Source: Ochromonas danica
Lineage: Eukaryota; Sar; Chrysophyceae; Chromulinales; Chromulinaceae
Length of the DNA stretch: 34,386 nucleotides
NCBI GenBank assembly: GCA_015146655.1
Contig: VKHL01000223.1
Span: 1-34,386, forward strand
Reading direction: 5' to 3'
In this document: positions 9,216 through 18,647 of the stretch, in pieces
Layout of the letters: each line of letters opens with the position of its first letter
How positions within the stretch are numbered: the stretch's first letter is position 1
Notes under the pieces: generated by a model
Told to the model about the DNA's origin: nothing
Seen by the model: the letters and a program-made list of their open reading frames with translations, nothing else
The model's database searches: none
Position numbers and translations under genes: made by a program

Positions 9216-10244
9216 ATGTTCGAACAACAACACACTGAACTTCGCAAGCGCTTGATTTCCATTCGTGATGACCCAAACATTAATATTTCCCAAAAATCGA
9301 AATTGGCACAAAGCCTTTTGATGTGTAATAGGATTCACTTTCCTATGCCATCGAGGACTTGTGCCGACAATTGTAGTTTATATTGTGACCATTATAAGAA
9401 GAATTGCTCTCGTTTTTTCTTCGATTGCTGCCAGACCATTGACCCCTGCCATCGCTGCCACCTTGCTCGAGGCACTTGTGATGTTAAACCTCCGGCTATC
9501 TCTTCCGTTGTGTGCAATGAGTGTAATACACGCCAAGCTCCGTCGCCTTCCTGCACGACCTGCGGCACTGCCTTCAGTTTGAGCTATTGCGACATTTGCA
9601 AGATCTGGACCTCGGCTGAGATTACCCACTGTGATCATTGTGGATTTTGCCGTGTGGGTCGACCAGACAGTATCTTCCATTGCTTCACGTGTGAGGCGTG
9701 TTTTTCTGTCGAAGGTCGCGACAAGCATCGCTGTGCTAAGACCAAGCTCAAGGATGCACTCTGCCCGCTTTGTCTGGACTCTGTACATACCGCTCAAAAA
9801 GCATCGAATATCCTACCTTGTGGGCATGTCCTCCATACCGATTGTTGGAGAGAAGCAGCTCGTAAAGGCGAATATCGTTGCCCGACCTGCCGGAAGTCTT
9901 TGGCCGATATGAGAGCTGTTTGGCAGGGGATAAAGCGATCAATCTCACTGCAACCTATTCCTCATGGATTCTTTCCTTTGCGTGTAGGTGATACAGTTGA
10001 GTCACCATACGGCGATTTTCTTCTAACTGGACAACTGCCCAACGGTTTATGGGAAGGTTCGTTGGTTGGTTGGAAGCTCGCCACCAATCGTTGCTCGAAA
10101 GCCACTCTTCACGAGTCGATCTTGGAAAAGAATCGCCATGTGGAAGTTTTGTGTTTTGACTGCGAATCGAAAAGTGTGACGGACTTCCACTTCTTGGGCT
10201 TGGAATGCAAGGAATGCGGCTCTTTCAATACTTGCCAAAATTAG
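9216..10244 (+). CDS. PIRH2/RCHY1-type RING-H2 E3 ubiquitin ligase with an inserted domain
   Basis: Intronless, 342 residues. Seen: a CHY zinc finger from CDHY (57-60) through the C-x2-C pairs to about 120, and a CTCHY finger (YCDICKIW, HCDHCGFCRVG, HCFTCEACFS, to about 173). Next is a C3H2C3 RING with Cys183, Cys186, Cys202, His204, His207, Cys210, Cys222 and Cys225, then a C-terminal zinc ribbon (VLCFDCES ... LECKECGSFNT). Established: this is the full architecture of RCHY1/PIRH2 and its plant homologues, which ubiquitinate regulatory proteins with an E2. Odd: residues about 254-306 between RING and zinc ribbon are absent from the animal protein. They contain RVGDTVESPYGDFLLTG and LVGWKLA, resembling the 'G-D-x-V-x-[ST]-P-[YF]-G ... 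W-x-LA' module I recall from oomycete and other protist proteins. The family call is firm; the identity of the insert is tentative. Confidence 0.92.
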   Translation: MFEQQHTELRKRLISIRDDPNINISQKSKLAQSLLMCNRIHFPMPSRTCADNCSLYCDHYKKNCSRFFFDCCQTIDPCHRCHLARGTCDVKPPAISSVVCNECNTRQAPSPSCTTCGTAFSLSYCDICKIWTSAEITHCDHCGFCRVGRPDSIFHCFTCEACFSVEGRDKHRCAKTKLKDALCPLCLDSVHTAQKASNILPCGHVLHTDCWREAARKGEYRCPTCRKSLADMRAVWQGIKRSISLQPIPHGFFPLRVGDTVESPYGDFLLTGQLPNGLWEGSLVGWKLATNRCSKATLHESILEKNRHVEVLCFDCESKSVTDFHFLGLECKECGSFNTCQN

Positions 10245-10450
10245 TTCCGTAGATATGTTTCTTGTAGTTGTTGCTAAGGATCAGTGCTCTTCTTTTACTC
10301 TTTGTGATCTCCATTGTTCACATTTACTTCTTCTCAACCTGCTTTTGAATCAGGAGTGCACATGCAATAATTATAAAAGGATTAATCAATCGTCTTTCTT
10401 TATTATTGGCCTAACGCATTATACACATACACAGTCCACATTACTTTACT

Positions 10451-11503
10451 CTACACAGTCCCCGAGGATGCGTCATCATTGCTGCTGTTGTTGCTATTGT
10501 TGTTGGAGCTGAGGCTGTCATCGCGGGTGGCTTGCTTACTCGCCACGGCCGCAGACTCCGCCGTCTCTCGCTTCTTCTTCCGTTCTTCCACTTCATTAAG
10601 CGTAATCCGACGAACTAAATGAGACACCATATTTAGATGCTCCTCTGTAATCTCTAATTGTCTTGCTTTACGACAGCGCTTGGGAGAGATCTCCACTCCC
10701 AAGGCTGTCATTCCCAGCGCGTTGGCCATGGCCAAGACAGTGCCCACTCCGGTGAAAGGATCAATCACGCGTTTAGCATGCGCGATATCTCTCAAAAAAG
10801 CAATCCCAGCATAACAGCAATCTAGTCCTATGCCTCTCACCCACAACATCTCACCACGATGGAATATATCTGGCACAGCGAAATGGCTGGAACGATGAGA
10901 GAAAGGAGGACAGCCACACGGCAAGATCCACGTGGTATTGCTAATGTTTCTAAGAAGAGCATTTTCAGGCCGACACAACCCTGTGCAGCCGTTCTTGACG
11001 TAACAGAGCAGATGTGAGTAGGAGGGCCTCCCAGCCGACCGCTTTTCCATCGTTTTGTTGCAGAGCACAAGCTTATGCCACACCATGGTCAGACCACACT
11101 GCTGGGCTGCTTGAGAGGCGAGATAGCTCTTATCCATCCATTCGAAGAGATCGCCATCAAGGTTAGTCAGGCGGACATCTGACTGTAAGAGAATGAGATA
11201 TGAGCCCACGGCTAGCTTGGACATGATCTTACACAAGGTAGACACAAACCACTCTTTGTATTCCTTTACCATATAACTATGAAAGATCTCAGGCATCTCC
11301 GAGATGTCAGGTAAAGAGGTAAAGACAGATGTGTGCTCTCCAAATCCCTCTGAGAGACTGTCCAGCCAGACCAAGGCATCCATACACAGTACTGTGCGAT
11401 CAAAGGAAAGTGCTTTATTTACATTTTTCTTTCTCTTTTGATCTGAATTACTGATTTCTTCTTGATCATTATGATCTTGAGGACTATCTCCCAAGTTCTC
11501 CAT
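10451..11503 (-). CDS. Permuted class I SAM-dependent methyltransferase, target unknown
   Basis: 350 residues from the first ATG (11503). The frame is open to 11527 behind an acceptor-like CTACAG, so an extra 5' exon is possible. Seen: an N-terminal half with MDALVWLD (about 41-48) and VFTSLPDISEMPE (about 60-72). The SAM-binding loop is in the C-terminal half, DPFTGVGT (about 248-255), followed by an acidic strand end ALGVEIS (267-273) and SPKRCRKA. Established: FxGxG behind a catalytic motif, rather than before it, is the circularly permuted order of beta-class amino-methyltransferases (DNA N4-C/N6-A and some RNA enzymes). In those enzymes motif IV reads [DNS]PP[YWF]; here the equivalent place reads TSLPD, so the target atom is uncertain. 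The tail is Lys/Glu then Ser/Asn-rich and disordered. It is convergent with the PIRH2-like gene. Confidence 0.7.
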   Translation of the reverse strand: MENLGDSPQDHNDQEEISNSDQKRKKNVNKALSFDRTVLCMDALVWLDSLSEGFGEHTSVFTSLPDISEMPEIFHSYMVKEYKEWFVSTLCKIMSKLAVGSYLILLQSDVRLTNLDGDLFEWMDKSYLASQAAQQCGLTMVWHKLVLCNKTMEKRSAGRPSYSHLLCYVKNGCTGLCRPENALLRNISNTTWILPCGCPPFSHRSSHFAVPDIFHRGEMLWVRGIGLDCCYAGIAFLRDIAHAKRVIDPFTGVGTVLAMANALGMTALGVEISPKRCRKARQLEITEEHLNMVSHLVRRITLNEVEERKKKRETAESAAVASKQATRDDSLSSNNNSNNSSNDDASSGTV

Positions 11504-11721
11504 AGTCTTATTTACAAATCCATTCAATACTGTAGCAAAACAATGTCATATTATTACGATGCGCGTGAGTTCACTATGTCTATTATTGCTGTGCGCGTGA
11601 TTCGTGGAGGGTGGCGTTTGATGAGGAAAGACGATCGCATCAACAACAATCAACAATCTCCTCTCTCTCTTTCTCTGTAGTAGGGGGAAGAAAATAGTCC
11701 CAATAAAATTCGTTGAAAGAA

Positions 11722-14416
11722 ATGGCGAATACTGAGGATATTTTAAAAGCAGGATGGTTGGAAAAAGAATATACTTCTCGTAGTTGGTTTAAATTTCGTG
11801 CTCGTTATGTTGTCTTGACCACCTTGAACCTCAAGTACTATATGCAACAGAACGAAGCCTATGAGGAAAGTAATGACGCTCGACAAGAAATCCCCTTATT
11901 AACAGTGAATGATGCTGCTGTCTTGGACTATGGCGTGCGTGAGCCGGAAGTGGTTCACATCGAGACTCCTGGCCGCACGTGGCGTTTTCGAGCACCAAAT
12001 GCCGCGGAAGCGGATCAATGGAGACAAGCTATTTTTGCAGCAAGAAATCGATTGAGTGTGTCTAGAGTTCATTTTGTAGGAGTTTCCAAAGCGGGTGTGA
12101 GACCTTTATCGTCTGTAAAAGAGGGCAACGAAGAAGACGAAGAGGACTCGCCCAATGCCGTTGACCCTCTCGATACCTTGTGGGCGCAATACCAGGCTAA
12201 CGAAGAGTTAATAAATGCGTTAGAGAATGTGACATGCTCCAGTACGGACAAGGCCAAGTATACGGCGAATCTGTTCTTCGAGTCCTTGGGCCAGCTTCCC
12301 CACAAAGAGCGTGGGACTCGAGCCAAAGAGGTATTGACTTGCTGTTACATATATAGCCTCACTGCGTTTCTTATGTTTTGGTCATGCTCGTAGATGGGTC
12401 GCGCTCTGGTGGCCTGGGTGGATTTCGAGGCGGGGGAGCGAGTTGGCAGCGGATATGATTCTTGCTCCAAAGTCGATGTCATCACTGTCTGGATACGCAT
12501 TGCTCTGTCGAGAGAATTTGTTGCTTCTTGCAAATTTGAAGAACCCAATAATGGCAGTAATGATGATGACGCTTCTTCTGAGAGCAGCAACATGACGCAC
12601 AGCACCATCAAGAGTCGCATGCGCAATATTCGCGTGGGCACTATTATTATGCCCTTTCGAGCTGACACTGCTGAATGCCTCTTTATCTCGTAAGAATGTG
12701 CACTTCTTTTGTTAATGGTTTACACGTTGTCTAATTGATTGTTTCGTAGGTCGATAATCCATGCTTCCTCATTGAAATACAACCTATTGAAAACGCTACT
12801 CCACACTGCTTTGCGTCCTGTGGCTTTGATTCCTGAAAATTATTCTTATCCTCGCAATATGCCCACGGAGTTTGGATTCAATCAGCCTGGCCCCCCACCT
12901 GCGGGAACCAATCATCATATGGGAACAGCTTCCCATTCGAGCTTTAGTGTTCATCTCTTTGGCAGTCCTGACAAAGACAAGACTAATCCGTCAAGTCCTC
13001 CAATGAGAGAGTCTCTTGGTCGACAGTCTTCGAGGTTTATGAGCATAATGCGAAATGTGTTCACGCGTAGCAGCGTTTCTCACGGCGGCAATCGACCCGC
13101 CAGCATGATGATGGATGAAAGACCCAGCAGTGTTGATAATACCAATCGCCCCTCCTCGGCTATGTTGGCGTCGTACTTCTATCTTATTAACAGCAAAGCT
13201 GCCGCTGGACAGAGTCAGGAGGCTGCAGCAGCTGCTCTTCATGAACTTGCCATGTTGACCCCTATGGATCTTCGACGATTAGAAGTGCGAAAGCGCTTGT
13301 TGGATCTTAGTGCTGCTTTGATACAACGATTCCAAGAAGTATCTCAAGACTCTTTCCCTACTGCTTTAGTCACGATTTTCAAAACAATTCGTGATCTGAT
13401 CATCATTACTCAACAACCCGTCCAACTTTCATCGAAGAAAGAAGGGAAGAGTAGCGATAGTTTGGACAAGGAAAAGGATGGAGAGCCCTCCATTGAACCG
13501 ACTGATAGCGAGAACGAGTTATTTCGCTCCCGCAAACGCTTTGAGTATGGTACTTACTTTACTTCATGTTCAGCGTTGCTGTTCTTGCGTCTCATTTGCC
13601 GAGCAATTATATCACCCGATGATTACGGCGTCACAAAGCATACGACCTTACATGGCAGCACTTCTAATCGTGCTAGTAGACGCATGTCGGGCAGTCCCAA
13701 TGCGACTAGAACTAAGTTCGTGGACGATGGGACTCCGGGTGGACGTGCTGCCCCTAAGGAAGGCGGTGATCGCTATTTTCCCAGAGCCTTGGCCCCCATG
13801 ATTTTGCTAGCCCATGCTGTGGCCTATGAACCTCCCGAAGACAGTAGTCATAAAAGAAACCCTCGTCCTCGAGAGCTACTGGAAGGGCGATATGCTGTTG
13901 AAATTGTTTCCTTGTCAAAGAATCTTGCCAAGCAGATTCCCAATGACGCGGTAAGTTCGATTATTCTGCTTGGCGCCAATTTACATCCTTTTGATCCATT
14001 GCGTTATTTTGTGTCTATTGTGACAGGCTACTAAATGTACAGAGGCCATGCGAAATGTGTATCTTTCTTGTGAGTCAAAAGTTGTTGTAGAAGCCGCTCA
14101 TATTCGCGCAGAAGCTGAGGAGCACTATCTGTTTGACTTCTCCAAACCCGTCACCCGTTGGGCGTTAGCAGAAGTGGCCAAGACCGTTCAGCATATTGCC
14201 AATATTTCATGTCTACCGAAAGAAGAAATGGTTGCATTTGCCAGAGAGAGCATGATTCGGCAAAATATCGGCACAGGAAAGCAGGACAAAGATAGCTACG
14301 ACACCTATGTTTTCACGGGTTACGAGAACGAAACGATAAATGTTCAAGTAGAAATGGCGACACAAATGAAGCTTGTCTATGAGCAGCTTGGAGGACTCGG
14401 AGCGAGCAATTGGTGA
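11722..14416 (+). CDS. PH domain-RasGAP protein
   Basis: Four exons, 11722-12330, 12394-12689, 12750-13950 and 14027-14416, giving 831 residues. All junctions keep frame (introns 63, 60 and 76 bp). Seen: an N-terminal PH domain, residues about 8-110, from AGWLEKEY to TWRF and the invariant helix Trp (EADQWRQAI, Trp100). The middle holds Ser/Pro-rich disorder (about 340-440). An all-helical C-terminal half has FPTALVTIFKTIRDL, then FLRLICRAIISP (about 580-591) and RALAPMILLAHAVA. Established: FLR-x3-P-A-I-x2-P is the core RasGAP signature; PH-RasGAPs bring GTP hydrolysis on Ras to phosphoinositide membranes. Odd: the signature Pro is Arg (C-R-A-I), and a low-complexity insert (TKHTTLHGSTS...) separates the signature from the following helix. 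I could not place the arginine finger. GAP-like fold confident, activity uncertain. Confidence 0.75.
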
Positions 14417-15075
14417 GAAGTAGACATTTCTTGGAGTGAGCCCCCAAATAAAAGTTATTAACGAAGGACAGATGGGATAGTTGTGCTCGTGCAACTGCAG
14501 AATCCTTGGATACATTCCTTTTTTGTTGCCCTTATTTATGTCGAATGGCGTACTGGCTTATCTTTAGTAGCTATTTTTGTCATCATAGTTGGTGTTCTTT
14601 CTTGTCCTTTCCGGCCAGTTTTTTTCCTTTCTGGTTCCGGTTAATAGTCGATTCTATATTGAAGATTTTTAAAGATATAGAGAATCTCTAACTTGAACAT
14701 TTCGTGTAATGACTTCCACCACTATATGATTTTCTATTTCATGGGGTTTGTGTTCACTTCATCTCATCATGCCAGCAGATAGTCGAAAAGTCTGTCGCAC
14801 ACCACAGAATTTCAATTCCATTTTCGTAATTTCATCTGCAGTAATACACTCTCCTGCACTCTCCACTCTACTGTAACACTGCCAATCCAATCCTGGAACG
14901 GCCAGCACAACAACAACAGCAGCGCACCCCAGCCAGCCAGCGGAACGCGAACAAACCCACACACTGAGGCCAGAACACCACTCGCACTGAACTCGGAACT
15001 GCTCATCCTACCCAAGGCTACTTGTAGTAGTTAACCTTCTTCCCTCGGGACACTGGACTAGACTACCATAAGTAG
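14417..15075. other. Intergenic region
   Basis: About 660 bp between the RasGAP stop and the glycosyltransferase start, both on the plus strand. The first half is T-rich (14,510-14,760) and probably 3' UTR and terminator. The second half holds GCCAGC/AACAACAGCAGC-rich sequence likely to be the promoter or 5' UTR of the downstream gene. Short minus-strand ORFs at 14,759-15,015 are hydrophobic but start with non-ATG codons or lack family features, so I do not call them. Confidence 0.4.
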
Positions 15076-17149
15076 ATGGACAGGCCATACTGCTACATGG
15101 CATGCCTTCTCTTTGTCGGACTGGGTCTCTTGACAACATTCATTGAAGCAGTTCGAAGAAATATCGAACATCCAGCTTTACCTCTTATCATCCAGCCAAA
15201 CACTCTCTCCATCCTCTCCATTCAATACAACCCCACTCCACATAGCTATTCTGACTGGATTGAGAGGATCTTTGGTGATAGGGCTATCTTCCATAATCGT
15301 TCATATGACAGTCAGTTATTGAAGAAGTTGGAACCTCAAGAATTTGTAGAACGTCGAGAGATTTTCCAAGACTTTTTCAGACTTCCCGATGTGGTGCGGA
15401 ATACATCATGCTCTTTTGAATTATTTGGTTTTGTACCTGTCAATACTCATCGACCATTCACCTGGGGTGACAAGGAATACAGACCTAGCATGGGCAGGGC
15501 TTTCCTCAAGATGGATGGTGCGCAGGAATGGCTTTGTATATTTCGTGCTCTCTATGAAAACCCTTTACATGCCTTAAGTCAATATCGAAAGCAGCATTGG
15601 CCTATAGTCTTTTTTTGCCCTGTTCCTGAAAGCCATAGCTTTGATTGTCAAAATTTGCAGTCTGCTGCTGCCGCCCAAAGGAACAGTAATGGTCACACAA
15701 CAACTCAGAAGAGCACCATACCTGCTCAGCTGTTTGTGCCATTGTCAAATGCTCTCTGGACAGTTTCTCTTTCAATTGATTTACCTGCTGTGACTGTAAA
15801 GCCTGCTCCTAATAGTCGAAAGCAGAAACGATCCAAAGCTCAAGCTAGTCCTAAACACAACCTTGGTGCTGGTGCTGGTGCTGGTGCTGGTGCTGGTGCT
15901 GGTGCTGGTGCTGGTGCTGGTTATGTAGGAAGTGGAGGTCGAGAAAAGAGTTTAGATAGTATTCCTGAGGCTGCTTTGTGTACGGCAATACCGTATACTT
16001 CTAGCTTGGAAGATCGTCTTGAGGTGCGCACATCTTCCCCTTTTGTCACTTGCTCCATCTTCAGATTAACTGATTGTAAATGTTCTTTAGGCTAATGGAG
16101 CAATGCTCTACGAGTTTATTCGTTATCACAGCGAGCTGGGAATGAAAGTCATTGTCTTCGATCGCAACGCTGCCAATTGGCAACATATCCAGCCTTCCAA
16201 CCTTTACACAAGGCGTGGCAAGAACATTGAAGAATACGATTTTGACTATTATAACTATACGATTCTTGATCTCTTACGACCTTATCCGGCAGATACTCGA
16301 GCGGAAAGTTTGGAAGGTCTATCGAATACAATAGTATTGACCGATTTTGATAAGCGCTTTACCCTCACCTATTGTCGCTTTGTAGCCAAAGCGCTATATG
16401 GTATCGATCGAGTACTGGTCCTAGATTTCGACGAGTTTCTGTTTTGTCCTTCAGCTCCTAGGACTGCTGCTGGTCAACAGACATTTTGGAAGAGACATCT
16501 TGATAAGTTGAAATCGAAAGGAGTTGATCAATATGTCATGCGACAGCGTATTCTTGTTTCTCGCACTCCTGATATGGCGCAGTGTTTTGTGGATCAAATC
16601 AAGAAAGCGAAACAAGCTATTGTTGCTCTAGAGTCAGCATATCATAATGCCGAAGAACAATCTCTTCTTCTAAGACATGTGGATGAATCCTCAATCTTCT
16701 ATTGCTTAGCAGCATATCACTTTCTGATTCGACGAAACTTTGACAAAACATTTCATTTGGGTCATTTTTGCCCATACACCAGCTTTCACTCTTCCAGCCA
16801 TCTTCGCTATTTTGATTGCGATGCGTCCACTTATCGTGACTTTGACGATGGATGCACTGCAATTCATTATACTACGAAGCCTCCCAATTACAACCGTAGT
16901 CATAGTTATTCAATGGAGAAGGTTCGCATTGTACCGAGTGAGCTGCAGGTGGTGACTAATCTTCTTCCTTCTCCTCTACGCAATATTTCATTATTGCCAT
17001 CAACCGAAGCTGTTCATGGAGGTGGCAAGATTGCAAAGGAAAAGGAAGATCGCATTGATCGTATAAGCAATTCGAGCGAGGAAGCTCCTCGTCGTCGCAA
17101 TCAGAGCGAACATCAAGAAGAGACGACTCATCACATTACTTTCCGTTAG
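15076..17149 (+). CDS. GT92-like glycosyltransferase, type II membrane protein
   Basis: Two exons, 15076-16023 and 16091-17149 (67-bp intron gtgcgc...tttag, phase 0), 668 residues. Seen: an N-terminal signal anchor (residues about 6-24, ACLLFVGLGLL). A linker includes a (Gly-Ala)9 run coded by nine GGTGCT hexamers at 15865-15918. The catalytic part has LYEFIRYHSELGMKVIVFDRN, IVLTDFDKRF, the acidic DFDEF (428-432), DESSIFY, LGHFCPYTSFHSSSHLRYFDC and HYTTKPP. Established: '[EL]-W-[IL]-x-YH-x3-G ... fiD', a DxDEF motif and a late HY element mark GT92 (DUF23) and related GT-A fold enzymes of the Golgi, which add sugars using metal-bound nucleotide sugars. The DxD equivalent is intact. The donor (5' GTGCGC) is weak but needed for frame. 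Acceptor and sugar specificity are unknown. Confidence 0.7.
15865..15918 (+). repeat. In-frame hexanucleotide microsatellite (GGTGCT)9
   Basis: Nine perfect copies of GGTGCT inside exon 1 of the glycosyltransferase gene encode alternating Gly-Ala. The repeat lies in a Lys/Ser-rich linker between the membrane anchor and the catalytic domain, so length changes would leave the frame and the catalytic core intact. Confidence 0.95.
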
Positions 17150-17582
17150 TTTGTTTTGGTTGCAGCGGTTCCCTCTTTCACTAGAGTACACTGGAAGAAG
17201 AGCAATGCGATGGTTTCTCCGAAGTAGTGGTATGGTAATCTTCTTGCAAGACAGCGTGTTTTGTTTCGTGGTGAATGTCTGTGTTGCTGTTGTTGTTTGA
17301 TAGCACCCGATGTTTGATAGCATGGCGATCAAGTTGAGTTAATGTGGTATCTGAATTGGATAATATTCCAATAGTCCCATAAAATCAATGAGCCAGTTAG
17401 TTACCGTCACTGTTTGAGATGTTAATAATACAAGATCTCCCGGTAGTCTACAGTAGTTTTTGGTTTGTTTGCCTGTTCCATGGAATGTTGTGTGGAATCC
17501 ACGTTCTGGAATGAGAAAACGGCAAGAAAGGCAAAGTCCAACAGATTCTCGCTTTGCATTGAAGTGATCATATCAAGTGACC
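17150..17582. other. Intergenic region
   Basis: About 430 bp between the glycosyltransferase stop and the next plus-strand ATG. It is expected to hold a 3' UTR and a promoter. No convincing ORF, repeat or RNA is seen. Confidence 0.4.
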
Positions 17583-18214
17583 ATGGCATTCTTTGGACTA
17601 ACTGCTTTAGGACCACAGAACACTTTCTCTGCCTTGTCCAAGAATCATCGCAATATCCAGATCTTCGAAGAGAATGACTTCTGTCAAGCATGGAAAACTG
17701 TCACTGGCGATCGAACTTTCTGTCCCAAAGAGCAAATTCAAGACATCCTAGAACAACTTTTCCGTGGTCCTGTACCTGAACCAGATCTTGAGCCAGCTCT
17801 GGATGCTTTCTATGGTGTGGATGATGGATCAGGTCTGATCGCCTTCGACACCTTCATGAAGATTATGGTCTATCTACAGAGAGAAGCAGAGCACACTGAA
17901 GAAGAGATGCTTGCTAAGCCACGTCCTGGATGTGAGCTTGTCTCTAGTCAACAGTTCAGAGAAAGTGTGCGCAAGAATGCGGCGATCAAGAAGGACTTCC
18001 AGACCAAACTCATCGCTCCCTTGACCTCCACCCAGGAGGTGAGCTGACCCCCCCCTCCTCTCCCCTCCTCTCCCCTCGTTTGTCTTGGTAACTCGCTTGT
18101 TTGTGTTAGTACGGATGGGATCCTCAGAACCCAAAACCTCCTGTAGCGGGACGGTCTGGTAGTGACATCACCAAATTTGCATCAGAACTGATCAAGAATG
18201 GAATTTACTACTAA
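17583..18214 (+). CDS. Small EF-hand-like protein, possible axonemal microtubule inner protein
   Basis: Two exons, 17583-18038 and 18110-18214, 186 residues; intron gtgagc...gttag (71 bp, phase 0). Seen: an N-terminal FFGLTALGPQNTF; one degenerate EF-hand-like helix-loop-helix (DAFYGVDDGSGLIAFDTF, about residues 77-94); and a C-terminal TSTQEYGWDPQNP split by the intron, then ITKFASELIKNGIYY at the end. Established: short T-S-x-Q-x-YG-W motifs near the C-terminus occur in several small proteins inside ciliary doublet microtubules. Inference: a flagellar protein, possibly bound inside doublet microtubules. I cannot name the orthologue. The EF-hand loop lacks some ligands and may not bind calcium. 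If correct, it supports a flagellated organism. Confidence 0.55.
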
Positions 18215-18647
18215 GTATTAGTAATGAAGACTGAGTATGCTGGAATTTGATATTAAGTGCTTTCTAACCCTCTCAGGAGATCTTTATGTAAATAGCTAAC
18301 CTGACACAAACACATGACACTGTGTGTATCAAATGCTATCCTTATCAACTAGTCACAACCAGCATATTCAACAGCTGTTGGCTTGATCAGTTCTTACAAT
18401 ACAATCACTAAACCACTACTTTCTCTTGAGACCACAGGCTGCTAATGATGCTGCTGGAAGACTATCCTGAGTAACTAATTGATTCTTATTAATTTTAAAA
18501 TAGTTCAAATTAACTTTAATTTGAATGATAAATTCCCAACAATGGGTGAAGTACATAACTCCAAATATTACGACAGAAAAGCGATGGCTAAACTCCCTGT
18601 CTTCATAACAAAACTTATTCCATGATGGCTGTCACACCATCAAGCCA
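18215..18647. other. 3' flank shared with the paralogous locus
   Basis: This lies between the small flagellar-type gene and the end of the first SBBP gene (minus strand), so it holds two convergent 3' regions. From about 18,503 to 18,647 the sequence recurs in shuffled form at 21,114-21,286 and 21,287-21,382, showing that the SBBP gene was duplicated with its 3' flank. Confidence 0.7.

Noticed and set aside
14759-15015. Hydrophobic minus-strand ORFs upstream of the glycosyltransferase
   Set aside because: Non-ATG starts or no family features, and they lie in the expected promoter/5' UTR of the plus-strand gene.
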